Shown in pieces: positions 22,553-34,023 of a stretch of DNA of 64,000 nucleotides. The notes beneath the pieces were generated by a model. It was not told where the DNA came from, ran no database searches, and saw nothing but the letters and a program-made list of their open reading frames with translations. The stretch comes from Kitasatospora sp. NBC_01266. Its GTDB lineage: Bacteria; Actinomycetota; Actinomycetes; Streptomycetales; Streptomycetaceae. The stretch's first letter is position 1. Each line of letters opens with the position of its first letter. Made by a program: the position numbers and the translations under genes. The DNA lies in assembly GCF_036242395.1 (NCBI RefSeq), contig NZ_CP108458.1, forward strand, positions 5,704,001 through 5,768,000, written 5' to 3'.

Positions 22553-23488
22553 GTGAGCAGCTCTCTTTCCCGTATCCCGGTGGTCTCGGTGGTCGGCGCG
22601 ACCGCGGCCGGCAAGTCCGATCTGGCCGTCGCGCTGGCCCGCGCGCTCGGCGGCGAGGTGATCAACACCGACTCCATGCAGCTCTACCGGGGCATGGACA
22701 TCGGCACCGCCAAGCTCACCCTCGACGAGCGTGGCGGCATCCCGCACCACCTGCTGGACATCTGGGAGGTCACCGAGACCGCCAGCGTCGCCGAGTACCA
22801 GCGGCTGGCCCGGGCCGAGATCGACCGGCTGCTGGCCGCCGGGCGCCCGCCGGTGCTGGTCGGCGGCTCCGGGCTGTACGTGCGTGCGGCGATCGACGAG
22901 ATGGAGTTCCCGGGGACCGATCCGGCGGTGCGGGGCCGGCTGGAGGCCGAGCTGGCGGAGCACGGGCCGGCCGTGCTGCACGCCCGGCTGGCCGGGCTGG
23001 ACCCGGCCGCCGCGGCCGCCATCCTGGTCGGCAACGGGCGGCGGATCGTGCGGGCGCTGGAGGTGATCGAGCTGACCGGGCGTCCGTTCACGGCCAACCT
23101 GCCCAGCAACACCGCGGTCTACGACGCGGTGCAGATCGGTGTCGCGGTGCCCCGCCCGGAGCTGGACGAGCGGATCACCCTGCGGGTGGACCGGATGTGG
23201 CAGGCGGGGCTGCTGGACGAGGTGCGGGCGCTGGAGGCGCGGGGGTTGCGCGAGGGGCTGACGGCCGGTCGGGCGCTCGGTTACCAACAGGTGCTGGCGC
23301 ACTTCGCCGACGAGTGCACCGAAGAGGAGGCGCGGGCGGAGACGGTGCGCGCCACCAAGCGGTTCGCGCGCCGTCAGGAGTCCTGGTTCCGCCGGGACGA
23401 CCGGATCCACTGGCTCGACCGGCCCGCCGGAGCGGACCCGGCCGACCTGCTGGAACGCTCGCTGAAGCTGGTCGAGCAGGCGGGCTGA
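22553..23488 (+). CDS. miaA: tRNA dimethylallyltransferase MiaA
   Basis: The 311-residue enzyme transfers the dimethylallyl group to N6 of A37 in tRNAs reading U-initial codons. Its P-loop is VVGATAAGKSDLA, followed by the family markers INTDSMQLYRGMDIGTAKLT, the LVGGSGLYVRA motif and RRQESWFRRD near the end. GTG 22553 gives MSSSLSRIPVVSVVGATAAG, the typical beginning; the frame's earlier start at 22520 lies upstream of the predicted promoter. A hairpin follows the gene. Confidence 0.95.
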   Translation: MSSSLSRIPVVSVVGATAAGKSDLAVALARALGGEVINTDSMQLYRGMDIGTAKLTLDERGGIPHHLLDIWEVTETASVAEYQRLARAEIDRLLAAGRPPVLVGGSGLYVRAAIDEMEFPGTDPAVRGRLEAELAEHGPAVLHARLAGLDPAAAAAILVGNGRRIVRALEVIELTGRPFTANLPSNTAVYDAVQIGVAVPRPELDERITLRVDRMWQAGLLDEVRALEARGLREGLTAGRALGYQQVLAHFADECTEEEARAETVRATKRFARRQESWFRRDDRIHWLDRPAGADPADLLERSLKLVEQAG

Positions 23489-23535
23489 GCAGCGGATTCC
23501 GGCCGGTCGGCGCACCGGATCCGGCCATCTGCCGG

Positions 23536-23563
23536 TGCACCTGCGCCCGCACGTGCAGGTGCA
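23536..23563 (+). terminator. Hairpin downstream of miaA
   Basis: TGCACCTGC (23536-23544) and GCAGGTGCA (23555-23563) are perfect 9-base arms around a 10-base loop, 48 bases after the miaA stop. Confidence 0.5.
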
Positions 23564-23740
23564 GAAGGAAGCCGGGATCACGACCGGATCACGTCATGGC
23601 CACGGATCACCCGGTGACCCGCGTTACGCGCTGTGAGCGCGTTGGGACATGCCATTATCGAGGCAAGAGGGGCCGGTCGCGCGGGCCGGGCCCATCCGTT
23701 CGCGGGCTCCGGCTCGTGTCGAACTGTCAGGGGAGGCCGC

Positions 23741-24352
23741 GTGTCCACGGGTCCCGGCCCCGAAACCGAGCAGTTCCCGCACCATGCCCTGGACCTGTCC
23801 GGGGCGGCGCACGGCCTCGACGAGCCGGAACCCGCCCATGACCCGGTCACCGACCTGGCCGAGGAGGCGTTCGCCCTGCCGCCCGCCGATCTGCTGACGC
23901 CGGCCGCACGGCCGATCGAGGACCTGCTGCCGCTGAGCGTGCTGCCGTCCGCCGAGGACCTGCTGCTGGCCGCCGATCCGGACGTCCCGCTCGGCCCGCC
24001 GGCCGACCAGGCGGTGCTCGAACGCGAGATCCGACCGCGCCGCCGGCTGCGCTGGTGGCAGCTGCTGCCGATCGTGCTGATCGGGGTGGGCGGCTCGCTG
24101 ATGTTCGCCTTCCCGCTCGCCTTCGGCTCCGGCAACGGCGGCTCGATGGTGGCCATGCTCGGCCTGCTGCTCACCGCCGCCTCGATGGGCTGGGGCGCGA
24201 TGGCGGCCCGCAAGGCCGGCTACGCCTGGCCCGGTCTGCCCCGCCGCGGCTCTGGCCGGCGCGCGGCCTGGCAGGCCATCGCCGGCTACACCCTGATCGT
24301 CTGCGCGGCCTTCGCCCTCGCCGTCTGGCGGGTCGTCCAGCTGCGCGGCTGA
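23741..24352 (+). CDS. Membrane protein with acidic cytoplasmic N-terminus, unknown function
   Basis: The 203-residue protein begins with about 95 acidic, Pro/Leu-rich residues, then a basic hinge (REIRPRRRLRWW) and three predicted membrane helices (LPIVLIGVGGSLMFAFPLAF, MVAMLGLLLTAASMGW, IAGYTLIVCAAFALAVWRVV). GTG 23741 is preceded by GGGGAGG. Homologues of this type lie between miaA and dapF in streptomycetes, but I know no function. It ends 33 bases before dapF. Confidence 0.72.
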   Translation: MSTGPGPETEQFPHHALDLSGAAHGLDEPEPAHDPVTDLAEEAFALPPADLLTPAARPIEDLLPLSVLPSAEDLLLAADPDVPLGPPADQAVLEREIRPRRRLRWWQLLPIVLIGVGGSLMFAFPLAFGSGNGGSMVAMLGLLLTAASMGWGAMAARKAGYAWPGLPRRGSGRRAAWQAIAGYTLIVCAAFALAVWRVVQLRG

Positions 24353-24373
24353 TCGCCGCCGCTGCCCGGTCAG

Positions 24374-24379
24374 TACGAT
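24374..24379 (+). promoter_or_regulatory. -10 element for leaderless dapF mRNA
   Basis: TACGAT followed by 6 bases (CGCAGC) and ATG 24386; no ribosome site is present. Confidence 0.45.
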
Positions 24380-24385
24380 CGCAGC

Positions 24386-25276
24386 ATGAGCACAGCGACC
24401 CCGCAGGGCCTGCCTTTCCTCAAGGGCCACGGCACCGAGAACGACTTCGTCATCCTCCCCGACCTGGACGGCGCGCTGCGCCTGGGACCGGCCGAGGTGG
24501 CCCGGCTCTGCGACCGCCGGGCCGGGATCGGTGCCGACGGCGTGCTGCGGGTGGTCCGCTCGGCCCGTGACGAGGCCGCGGCGGCGCAGGCCGAGCAGGC
24601 CGAGTGGTTCATGGACTACCGCAATGCCGACGGCAGCATCGCCGAGATGTGCGGCAACGGGGTCCGGGTCTTCGCCCGCTACCTGGTGCACGCGGGGCTG
24701 GCCGAGCCCGGACCGCTGGTGATCGCCACCCGGGCCGGGCTGCGCCGGGTGCTGATCGCCGAGGACGGGCCGGACGGCACGCCCGGTGACATCACCGTGG
24801 ACATGGGCCGGGCGGTGCTGCCGCCGACCGAGGGCCTCGAGGTGGCGGTGGGGGAGCGGCGCTGGCCGGCCCGCAACGTCAACATGGGAAATCCGCACGC
24901 GGTGGTCTTCGTGGCGGACCTCGCGGAGGCGGGCAACCTGTTCACCGCGCCCGCCGTCAGCCCGGCCGAGGCCTACCCGCACGGTGTCAACGTGGAGTTC
25001 GTGGCGGACCGCGGCGAGCGGCAGGTCGCGATGCGGGTGCACGAGCGCGGCTCCGGCGAGACCCGCTCCTGCGGGACGGGCACCTGCGCGGTGGCGGTGG
25101 CCGCGGCCCGGCGGGCCGGGATCGACCCGGCGGTCACCGGGGAGCCGGTCACCTTCACCGTGGACGTGCCCGGCGGGCGGCTGGTGATCACCGAACACCC
25201 GGACGGGCGGGTCGAGATGACCGGGCCCGCGGTGATCGTGGCCGCCGGGATGATCGAGCCCGGTCTGCTCCGATAG
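24386..25276 (+). CDS. dapF: Diaminopimelate epimerase
   Basis: A 296-residue PLP-independent epimerase converting LL- to meso-diaminopimelate for lysine and, in most relatives, peptidoglycan. (Streptomyces vegetative walls use LL-DAP, so lysine supply is the main need; Kitasatospora also has meso-DAP in some cell types.) Both catalytic cysteines are visible: AEMCGNGVRVFARYL and TRSCGTGTCAVAVAA. The N-terminal substrate motif reads FLKGHGTENDFV. ATG 24386 sits 6 bases after TACGAT. Confidence 0.95.
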   Translation: MSTATPQGLPFLKGHGTENDFVILPDLDGALRLGPAEVARLCDRRAGIGADGVLRVVRSARDEAAAAQAEQAEWFMDYRNADGSIAEMCGNGVRVFARYLVHAGLAEPGPLVIATRAGLRRVLIAEDGPDGTPGDITVDMGRAVLPPTEGLEVAVGERRWPARNVNMGNPHAVVFVADLAEAGNLFTAPAVSPAEAYPHGVNVEFVADRGERQVAMRVHERGSGETRSCGTGTCAVAVAAARRAGIDPAVTGEPVTFTVDVPGGRLVITEHPDGRVEMTGPAVIVAAGMIEPGLLR

Positions 25277-25352
25277 CGCGTCACGGGGTGCGGTGCCGTG
25301 CGGGGATGAGGCCGCGTCAAGGGGCGAGCCCCGGGGCGGGCCACCCTTTCCC

Positions 25353-25425
25353 CGTTCCGCGAGGCGCTGAATCCGCCCGTTCGAGTGATCCCGCTAACAG
25401 AGCGGAAGCAGGGCCTCGCGGAACG
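25353..25425 (+). repeat. Perfect 13-base inverted repeat upstream of rshA
   Basis: CGTTCCGCGAGGC (25353-25365) and GCCTCGCGGAACG (25413-25425) are exact reverse complements separated by 47 bases. The right arm ends 13 bases before the TAGCAT -10 candidate (25438-25443), so it overlaps the -35 region of rshA. It could be a looping operator pair or a long hairpin on an upstream transcript. Confidence 0.6.
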
Positions 25426-25437
25426 TGGTGTGCTCGG

Positions 25438-25443
25438 TAGCAT
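25438..25443 (+). promoter_or_regulatory. Candidate -10 of rshA
   Basis: TAGCAT lies about 50 bases before ATG 25492 and just downstream of the inverted repeat. No TTGAC-like -35 is present 17 bases upstream. Confidence 0.4.
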
Positions 25444-25491
25444 GGACCACCGGGGCAGCCACCGCTCCGGTGCTCGCTGCCGGAGGTTGCC

Positions 25492-27975
<2,484 letters not shown>

Positions 27976-28017
27976 TCCGTACCTTGCCGCGAGCCCCGTC
28001 GAGACCCTAAGGACACG

Positions 28018-29535
28018 ATGACCTCCACGTTCGAAGACCGCGATTTTTCCAGCGCGACCACCGGCCGCAGCGCCCGCGGTCCCGCTGGCCTCCGGGCCGA
28101 AGCCCTGATGGACGAGGACCTCGCGGCGATCGACGAGGACTTCGGCCGGAACTACGACGGTGACCAGTACGACCGCAGCGAGCGCGCCGCACTGCGCCGC
28201 GTGGCGGGCCTGTCCACCGAACTCGAGGACGTCACCGAGGTCGAGTACCGCCAGCTGCGCCTGGAGCGCGTGGTGCTGGTGGGCGTCTGGACCGACGGCA
28301 CCGTCGAGGAGGCCGAGAACTCGCTGGCCGAGCTCGCCGCGCTCGCCGAGACCGCCGGCTCCCAGGTGCTCGACGGGGTGATCCAGCGCCGCGACAAGCC
28401 GGATGCCGCCACCTACATCGGCTCCGGCAAGGCCAGGGAACTGCGTGACATCGTCGCCGCCACCGGCGCCGACACCGTGGTCTGCGACGGTGAGCTGACC
28501 CCGGGTCAGCTGATCCACCTCGAGGACGTGGTGAAGGTCAAGGTGGTCGACCGGACCGCGCTGATCCTGGACATCTTCGCCCAGCACGCCAAGTCCCGGG
28601 AGGGCAAGGCCCAGGTCTCGCTGGCGCAGATGCAGTACATGCTGCCGCGCCTGCGCGGCTGGGGTCAGTCGCTCTCCCGGCAGATGGGTGGCGGTGGCTC
28701 CGGCTCCTCGGGCGGCGGGATGGCCACCCGTGGTCCCGGTGAGACCAAGATCGAGACCGACCGGCGGCGGATCCGCGAGAAGATGGCGAAGCTCCGCAGG
28801 GAGATCGCCGACATGAAGAAGGGCCGGGACACCAAGCGCCAGGAGCGCAAGCGCCACCAGGTGCCCTCGGTCGCGATTGCCGGCTACACCAACGCCGGCA
28901 AGTCCTCGCTGCTCAACCGGCTCACCGGCGCCGGCGTCCTGGTGGAGAACTCGCTGTTCGCCACCCTGGACCCGACCGTGCGGCGGGCCACCACCCCGGG
29001 CGGGCGGCTCTACACGCTGGCCGACACGGTCGGCTTCGTCCGGCACCTGCCGCACCACCTGGTCGAGGCCTTCCGCTCGACCATGGAGGAGGTCGCCGAC
29101 GCTGACCTGATCCTGCACGTGGTGGACGGCTCGCACCCCGAGCCGGAGACCCAGCTGGCGGCCGTCCGCGAGGTGATCGTCTCGGTCGACGCGCAGCACG
29201 TGCCGGAGATCGTGGTGATCAACAAGGCCGACGCCGCCGACCCGCACGTGCTGCAGCGGCTGCTGCGCCGCGAGCCGCACGCGATCGTGGTCTCGGCCCG
29301 CTCCGGGCAGGGGATCGCGGAGCTGCTGCAGCTGATCGACCAGGAGCTGCCGCGCCCGGCCGTCGAGGTCCAGGCGCTGGTTCCGTACACCCGGGGCGAC
29401 CTGGTCTCCCGGGTGCACGCGGAGGGCGAGCTGCTGGAGACCGAGCACACCGGTGAGGGCACGCTGCTGCGGGCCAAGGTCGAGGCCGAGCTGGCCGCCG
29501 AGCTGGAGCGCTACGCGGTGGCCGTGCAGCACTGA
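28018..29535 (+). CDS. hflX: Ribosome-associated GTPase HflX
   Basis: The 505-residue protein has the HflX N-terminal domain (AATYIGSGKARELRDIV), the Gly-rich linker ...GGGGSGSSGGGMATRGPGE and a GTPase domain with G1 GYTNAGKSSLLNRL, switch FATLDPTVRR, G3 DTVGFVRHLPHHLVEAF and G4 NKAD. HflX splits stalled or stressed 70S ribosomes. ATG 28018 follows AAGGA and lies 42 bases after rshA. It ends before a strong hairpin shared with the convergent peptidase genes. Confidence 0.95.
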   Translation: MTSTFEDRDFSSATTGRSARGPAGLRAEALMDEDLAAIDEDFGRNYDGDQYDRSERAALRRVAGLSTELEDVTEVEYRQLRLERVVLVGVWTDGTVEEAENSLAELAALAETAGSQVLDGVIQRRDKPDAATYIGSGKARELRDIVAATGADTVVCDGELTPGQLIHLEDVVKVKVVDRTALILDIFAQHAKSREGKAQVSLAQMQYMLPRLRGWGQSLSRQMGGGGSGSSGGGMATRGPGETKIETDRRRIREKMAKLRREIADMKKGRDTKRQERKRHQVPSVAIAGYTNAGKSSLLNRLTGAGVLVENSLFATLDPTVRRATTPGGRLYTLADTVGFVRHLPHHLVEAFRSTMEEVADADLILHVVDGSHPEPETQLAAVREVIVSVDAQHVPEIVVINKADAADPHVLQRLLRREPHAIVVSARSGQGIAELLQLIDQELPRPAVEVQALVPYTRGDLVSRVHAEGELLETEHTGEGTLLRAKVEAELAAELERYAVAVQH

Positions 29536-29556
29536 GCGGCTGGACCGAGCGACGAA

Positions 29557-29592
29557 CGGGAAGGGCCCCGGCTGGTGCCGGGGCCCTTCCCG
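29557..29592. terminator. Strong bidirectional hairpin after hflX
   Basis: The 16-base arms CGGGAAGGGCCCCGGC (29557-29572) and GCCGGGGCCCTTCCCG (29577-29592) pair perfectly around TGGT. It lies between the stops of hflX and the minus-strand peptidase. Confidence 0.85.
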
Positions 29593-29607
29593 CTGTCCCG
29601 GGCCGGC

Positions 29608-30786
29608 TCAGGGCAGCTGCGTCATGGCGGTGAACATCTGCTTCGCCTGGTCGTCCAGCTCGGGCCCGGCCACCCAGGCCGCCGGGCTCGGGCCGATCGA
29701 GGTGTTGCTGACCAGGGTCGGCCTGCCGTCGGGGCCGAGTGCCAACCAGCCGCCGCCGCTGGCGCCGGCGGTCATGGTGCAGCCGATGGTCAGCATGGTC
29801 GGCCGGGTCGGGTCGTAGGAGAGCCGGCCCGGCTGGCCGCCGGCGCAGGACTCCAACTGCTGGCCGTCGAACGGCAGGGCGGCCGGGAACCCGTAGGCGG
29901 TGACCGAGGTGAGCCGGTCGCGCGGGGCGTCGAACCAGATCGGTACCGAGCCGCCGACCTCCTCCTCCAGTGACCTGCCCGGCAGGTCCGGGTCGGTGAC
30001 CCGGATGACCCCCGAGTCGTCCTGGTTGACCGCGCCGCCCGAGTCGCCGCCCTGGGCCATCCACTGCGGCGCCACCATGGCGTCGTTCGCCCACCAGCGG
30101 CCGTAGGGCGCGACCTGGGCCAGCGTGGCGGCGCGGCCGCCACCGGCCGCGTCCGAGCTGTTGTAGTCCGGGACGAAGGCGATGTTCTTCAGCCAGTCGC
30201 CGCCCTTGCCGCTGTGCAGGCAGTGTCCGGCGGTCCACACCAGGTTGCTCCTGCCCGGGTGCTGCGGGTCGCTCACCACGGTGCCGGAGCAGACGTAGGT
30301 GCCCCGCGGGCTGGTGGCGAAGATCCTGCCGAAGACCGCCAGGTCGGGCGGGTAGGGATGCGGGGCGGCCTGCGCCGGGACGGCGGCGGGCAGCGGGTCG
30401 TTCTGGGGGTCCGCCACCGTCGGGGCGGTGCTGGACGGAATGGCGGTGGGTGCGGCGGTGCCGGCCGAGGCGGTCGGCGCGGGGGTGGTGGGCGTGGCGG
30501 TGGGCACGGCGGGCGGCTGCGGAGCGGCGACCGGCGCGGCCGGGGCGGCCGGAGTGGCCGCCTTCATCGCGGCGGGTGACCAGAGGTCCTTGGCGATCTC
30601 GTTCTTCAGCAGGTGCTGCCGCGCCCACCGGGACCAGTCGGCGGCGCTCCAGCTCCGCGGGTCGCGCAGCGCGGCGGCGTCGGCCCTGGCCCGGTGCTCA
30701 CTGCCGCCCGCGCCGCACCCGGCGGTGAGGGCCAGGACGGTGGCCAGGGCGGCGGCCGCCGCCGCCCTGGTGATGGTCCGTCGCAC
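29608..30786 (-). CDS. Secreted trypsin-like serine peptidase lipoprotein, copy A
   Basis: The 392-residue protein has a signal peptide ending in a lipobox-like LTAGC (Cys about 24), a long Ala/Pro/Thr-rich linker, and a chymotrypsin-fold domain with His in VWTAGHCLHSG, Asp in NQDDSGVIRV and Ser in TMTAGASGGGW. It is a paralogue of the gene directly upstream (30789-31970), aligned through shared blocks such as VSDPQHPG, EVGGSVPIWF and LVSNTSIGP. GTG 30786 lies 2 bases after that gene's stop, so translation is probably coupled; TTG 30792 is an alternative start. Substrate unknown. Confidence 0.83.
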   Translation of the reverse strand: MRRTITRAAAAAALATVLALTAGCGAGGSEHRARADAAALRDPRSWSAADWSRWARQHLLKNEIAKDLWSPAAMKAATPAAPAAPVAAPQPPAVPTATPTTPAPTASAGTAAPTAIPSSTAPTVADPQNDPLPAAVPAQAAPHPYPPDLAVFGRIFATSPRGTYVCSGTVVSDPQHPGRSNLVWTAGHCLHSGKGGDWLKNIAFVPDYNSSDAAGGGRAATLAQVAPYGRWWANDAMVAPQWMAQGGDSGGAVNQDDSGVIRVTDPDLPGRSLEEEVGGSVPIWFDAPRDRLTSVTAYGFPAALPFDGQQLESCAGGQPGRLSYDPTRPTMLTIGCTMTAGASGGGWLALGPDGRPTLVSNTSIGPSPAAWVAGPELDDQAKQMFTAMTQLP

Positions 30787-30788
30787 CG

Positions 30789-31970
30789 TCAACTTTTCTT
30801 GCTGATGTAGTCCAGCGCGCTCTGCGCCACGTCGTCCAGGTAGGGGCCGGCCAGCCAGCCGCTCTCCTGGGGGCCGATCGAGGTGTTGCTGACCAGGGCC
30901 GGCTTGCCGCCGCGGTCCGCGAACCAGCCGCCGCCGCTGGAGCCGGCGGTCATCCCGCAGCCGATCACGTTCATCGCCGGGCGCGAGGTGTCGAAGGAGA
31001 TCCGGGAGGCCTGGCCGCCCGCGCAGCGCTCCATCTGGGTGCCGTTGAAGGGCGGGGCGGCCGGGTAGCCGACCGCGGTGATCTTCAGCTGGTCGCGCGG
31101 AGCGTTGAACCAGACCGGCACCGAGCCGCCGACCGTCTCCTCCAGCGACTTCCCGTTGCCGTTCTCGTTCTGCACTCGGATGATCGCGAAGTCGCACTGG
31201 CTGGCCGGGCCGCCGGTCTCGGAGCCCTCCGCGTACCACTGCGGCGAGGAGATCGCCTGGGTGGCGTCCCAGACGCCGAACGGCGCGAACTGGCTCTGGC
31301 TGGTCGGCTGCTGGCCGCCGCTGACCGCGCCGGAGCTGTTGAAGGCCGGGACGAAGGCGAGGTTGCTGTACTGCTGGCCGCTCTTCCCGCTGGTGATGCA
31401 GTGCCCGGCGGTCCAGATCAGGTTGCTCTTGCCCGGGTGCTGCGGGTCGGAGATCACGGTGGCCGAGCAGACCGCGTGCTGGGAGGAGCTGATGTCGAAG
31501 AAGAGCTTGCCGTCCACCGCGTTCTGCGCGTACGGGTGGGGCACCGCCTCGGCCGCGATCGGGGCGGGCAGCGGGTCGGTGTCGCTGCTGCCGCCAGTGC
31601 TGCTGCCGGTGCCGCTGCTGCTGCCGCCGGTGGGCTGCTGCGGCGGGACGACCGGGTCGTTCGGCTTGGCCTGGAGCATCTTCTGCAGGTTCCAGAAGCC
31701 CTTGACCGCCTGCGGGATCGCGTGCTGCTTGGCCCAGCTGTCCCAGTCGGAGAGCTTCCAGTGCTTCAGGTCGTTCAGGCTGGGCAGGCCCAGGCCACCG
31801 GGCAGCGCGAGCGCGCTCGACGGCGACGCGGTGACCGCGGTCGGGCTCGGGGCGGGCGCCGCCTTCGGGGTGTCGCTCGACCCGCAGGCGGCCGTGGCGA
31901 AGAGGGTCAGGGCGGCCACGGCGCCGGCTGCCGCGGTGCGTCGGCGGGTTCCGCCGTTCATCGGTGACAT
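30789..31970 (-). CDS. Secreted trypsin-like serine peptidase lipoprotein, copy B
   Basis: The 393-residue protein has a signal peptide with lipidation-type Cys about 29 (TAACGSS), a Ser/Gly-rich linker and a trypsin-like domain with His (IWTAGHCITSG), Asp (QCDFAIIRV) and Ser (GMTAGSSGGGW). ATG 31970 is preceded by GGGGGAA. The conserved pre-domain segment (LSDWDSWAKQHAIPQAV) is shared with copy A (SAADWSRWARQHLLKNEI) and may be a dedicated propeptide. The two copies form a minus-strand pair divergent from the siderophore operon. Confidence 0.83.
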   Translation of the reverse strand: MSPMNGGTRRRTAAAGAVAALTLFATAACGSSDTPKAAPAPSPTAVTASPSSALALPGGLGLPSLNDLKHWKLSDWDSWAKQHAIPQAVKGFWNLQKMLQAKPNDPVVPPQQPTGGSSSGTGSSTGGSSDTDPLPAPIAAEAVPHPYAQNAVDGKLFFDISSSQHAVCSATVISDPQHPGKSNLIWTAGHCITSGKSGQQYSNLAFVPAFNSSGAVSGGQQPTSQSQFAPFGVWDATQAISSPQWYAEGSETGGPASQCDFAIIRVQNENGNGKSLEETVGGSVPVWFNAPRDQLKITAVGYPAAPPFNGTQMERCAGGQASRISFDTSRPAMNVIGCGMTAGSSGGGWFADRGGKPALVSNTSIGPQESGWLAGPYLDDVAQSALDYISKKS

Positions 31971-32223
31971 CTGTTCAGTTCCCCCAGGTGGAGTATGGCG
32001 GCGGGGCCTGCGGGCCGTCCGCCGGGCACCCATGGAGTTTCCCATGCGGCCAGGACAGGCGGGTCCGCACCCCGGTGGCGACAGGTGATGGGGGGTCATC
32101 GATCGGTGACCGCAGGACCGTAGGGCGTGATTACCCGGCGCTCCGCTCGTTGGACCAAGTGGATGTCCTCCGCCGGGGTGTACGCGCCGGCGGTGCCCTC
32201 CCCAAGCGCACCGAGGAGCAGTC
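31971..32223. other. Divergent region before the siderophore operon
   Basis: The 253-base gap carries the ribosome site GAGGAG before TTG 32224. I searched it for the 19-base DmdR/IdeR iron box (TTAGGTTAGGCTAACCTAA) and saw no good match on either strand, nor a clear -35/-10 pair. Confidence 0.45.
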
Positions 32224-34023
32224 TTGAGCACCGCCCTGACCGGAGCCCCGGCCACCGTCCCGCGACAGCTGGACCAGTTGGCCGAGTCGGATCCGCTGCT
32301 GCACCAGGACCCCTCGGTCGCGGCCGAGCAGGCGGCGATCGAGGGGCTGCTGCGCTGCTGGTGCCGGGAGACCGGGGCCCGCCCGGATCAGGACGGCGTG
32401 CTGCGGGTTCCGGTGCTGGGCGGGGCGGCCCGGCTGCTGGCGGGCGTGCGGTACTGGTCGCCGTGCGGCTGGCACCGGTTCGGGCCGGCCGTGCTGGCCG
32501 CCGGCCGGGCCGAGACCGGCAACCCGCTGGACGCGGTGACCGCGGCCGCGTTGCTGGCCCGCTCGGCCGACGCGCACCCGGGCGCCGAGCAACTCGCCGA
32601 CATGGTCGGCAGGGTGGCCGACTCCGTCCGGCGGACCGCCGACGTGCTGCGCCACCGGCGCGGGAACCCGGGCCCGGGGCCGGACTCCGCCTTCCTGCGG
32701 GCCGAGCAGTCGCTGCTGCTCGGGCACCCGCTGCAGCCCGACCCGAAGAGCCGCGACGGCCTCGGGCCCGCCCAGAGCGCGGCCTACTCGCCCGAGCTGC
32801 GCGGCTCCTTCGCGCTGCACTGGTACGCCGTCGACCGCGACCTGCTCGCCGCCGGCTCGGCGCTGGCGGTGCCCGCCGAGCAGCTGACCGCCGAACTGCT
32901 CGGCGCGCCCGAGCTGTTGCCGCCGAACACCGCCGCGCTGCCGCTGCACCCCTGGCAGGCGCAGGAGTTGGAACGCCGACCGCAGATCGCCCGGCTGCTG
33001 GCCGACGGCGCGCTGCACGACCTCGGCCGGCACGGCGCCCCCTGGTTCCCGACCTCCTCTGTGCGCACCGTCTACCGCCCGGGCACCGCCTGGATGCTCA
33101 AGCTCTCGCTCGGCCTGCGGATCACCAACTCCCGCCGGGAGAACCTGCGCAAGGAACTGCACCGGGGCCTGGAGGTGCACCGGCTGCTGGAGGCCGGGCT
33201 GAGCGCCGAGTGGCGGGCCGCGCACCCCGGCTTCGACATCATCCGCGACCCGGCCTGGATCGGGGTGGACCTGCCGGGGCTCGGCGCGCACAGCCCCGGC
33301 GGCCTGGACACCGTGCTGCGGCAGCAGCCGTTCGCCGACACCGACCGGGCGATCTGCGTGGCCGCGCTGGTCGCCGAGCGGCCACTGGGCGAGCCGGTCC
33401 TCGACGTGCCGTCCGAACTCGGCGACCTGCTGCGCTCGTTGGCCCGGCGCAGCGGTCGGCCGCTGCCGACCGTGGCAGCCGAGTGGTTCCTGCGCTACCT
33501 GGACGCCGTGGTGCTGCCGGTGCTCTGGCTGGACGGGCGGGCCGGCATCGCGCTGGAGGCCCACCAGCAGAACAGCCTGGTGCTGCTGGACGCCGACGGC
33601 TGGCCGACCGGCGGCCGGTTCCGCGACAACCAGGGGTACTACTTCCGCGCGTCGCACGCCGAGCGGCTGGAGGCCCGGCTGCCCGGTCTCGGCCGGGACA
33701 GCGACACCTTCGTCGAGGACGCGGTGGCGGACGAGCGCTTCGCCTACTACCTGGGGATCAACCACGTCCTCGGCCTGATCGGCGCGTTCGGCTCGCAGCG
33801 GCTGGCCGACGAGCGGGTGCTGCTCGCGGCGCTGCGCCGGTTCCTGGCCTGCCCGGCCGTCGCCGCCACCGGTTCCACGCTGCCCGCCCACCTGCTGGCC
33901 GCCCGCGAACTGCGCTGCAAAGCCAACATGCTCACCCGGCTGCACGGGCTGGACGAGCTGGTCGGCCCGGTGGAGACGCAGTCCGTCTACGTCACCATCC
34001 CCAACCCGGTGGCGGCCGGATGA
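32224..34023 (+). CDS. NIS siderophore synthetase, IucA/IucC family (first)
   Basis: This 599-residue enzyme of the NRPS-independent siderophore synthetase family condenses a carboxylate (often citrate) with an amine or hydroxamate through an adenylate. Family motifs: LPLHPWQAQEL, KLSLGLRITNSRRENLRKEL, GIALEAHQQNSLVLLD and FRDNQGYYFR. TTG 32224 is used because GAGGAG lies upstream and no earlier in-frame start exists. It is the first gene of a tightly overlapping four-gene operon whose set (two synthetases, hydroxylase, acyltransferase) parallels iucABCD. Confidence 0.9.
   Translation: MSTALTGAPATVPRQLDQLAESDPLLHQDPSVAAEQAAIEGLLRCWCRETGARPDQDGVLRVPVLGGAARLLAGVRYWSPCGWHRFGPAVLAAGRAETGNPLDAVTAAALLARSADAHPGAEQLADMVGRVADSVRRTADVLRHRRGNPGPGPDSAFLRAEQSLLLGHPLQPDPKSRDGLGPAQSAAYSPELRGSFALHWYAVDRDLLAAGSALAVPAEQLTAELLGAPELLPPNTAALPLHPWQAQELERRPQIARLLADGALHDLGRHGAPWFPTSSVRTVYRPGTAWMLKLSLGLRITNSRRENLRKELHRGLEVHRLLEAGLSAEWRAAHPGFDIIRDPAWIGVDLPGLGAHSPGGLDTVLRQQPFADTDRAICVAALVAERPLGEPVLDVPSELGDLLRSLARRSGRPLPTVAAEWFLRYLDAVVLPVLWLDGRAGIALEAHQQNSLVLLDADGWPTGGRFRDNQGYYFRASHAERLEARLPGLGRDSDTFVEDAVADERFAYYLGINHVLGLIGAFGSQRLADERVLLAALRRFLACPAVAATGSTLPAHLLAARELRCKANMLTRLHGLDELVGPVETQSVYVTIPNPVAAG

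Noticed and set aside
32040-32220. Search for iron box before the siderophore operon
   Set aside because: No sequence close to the TTAGGTTAGGCTAACCTAA consensus was seen on either strand.
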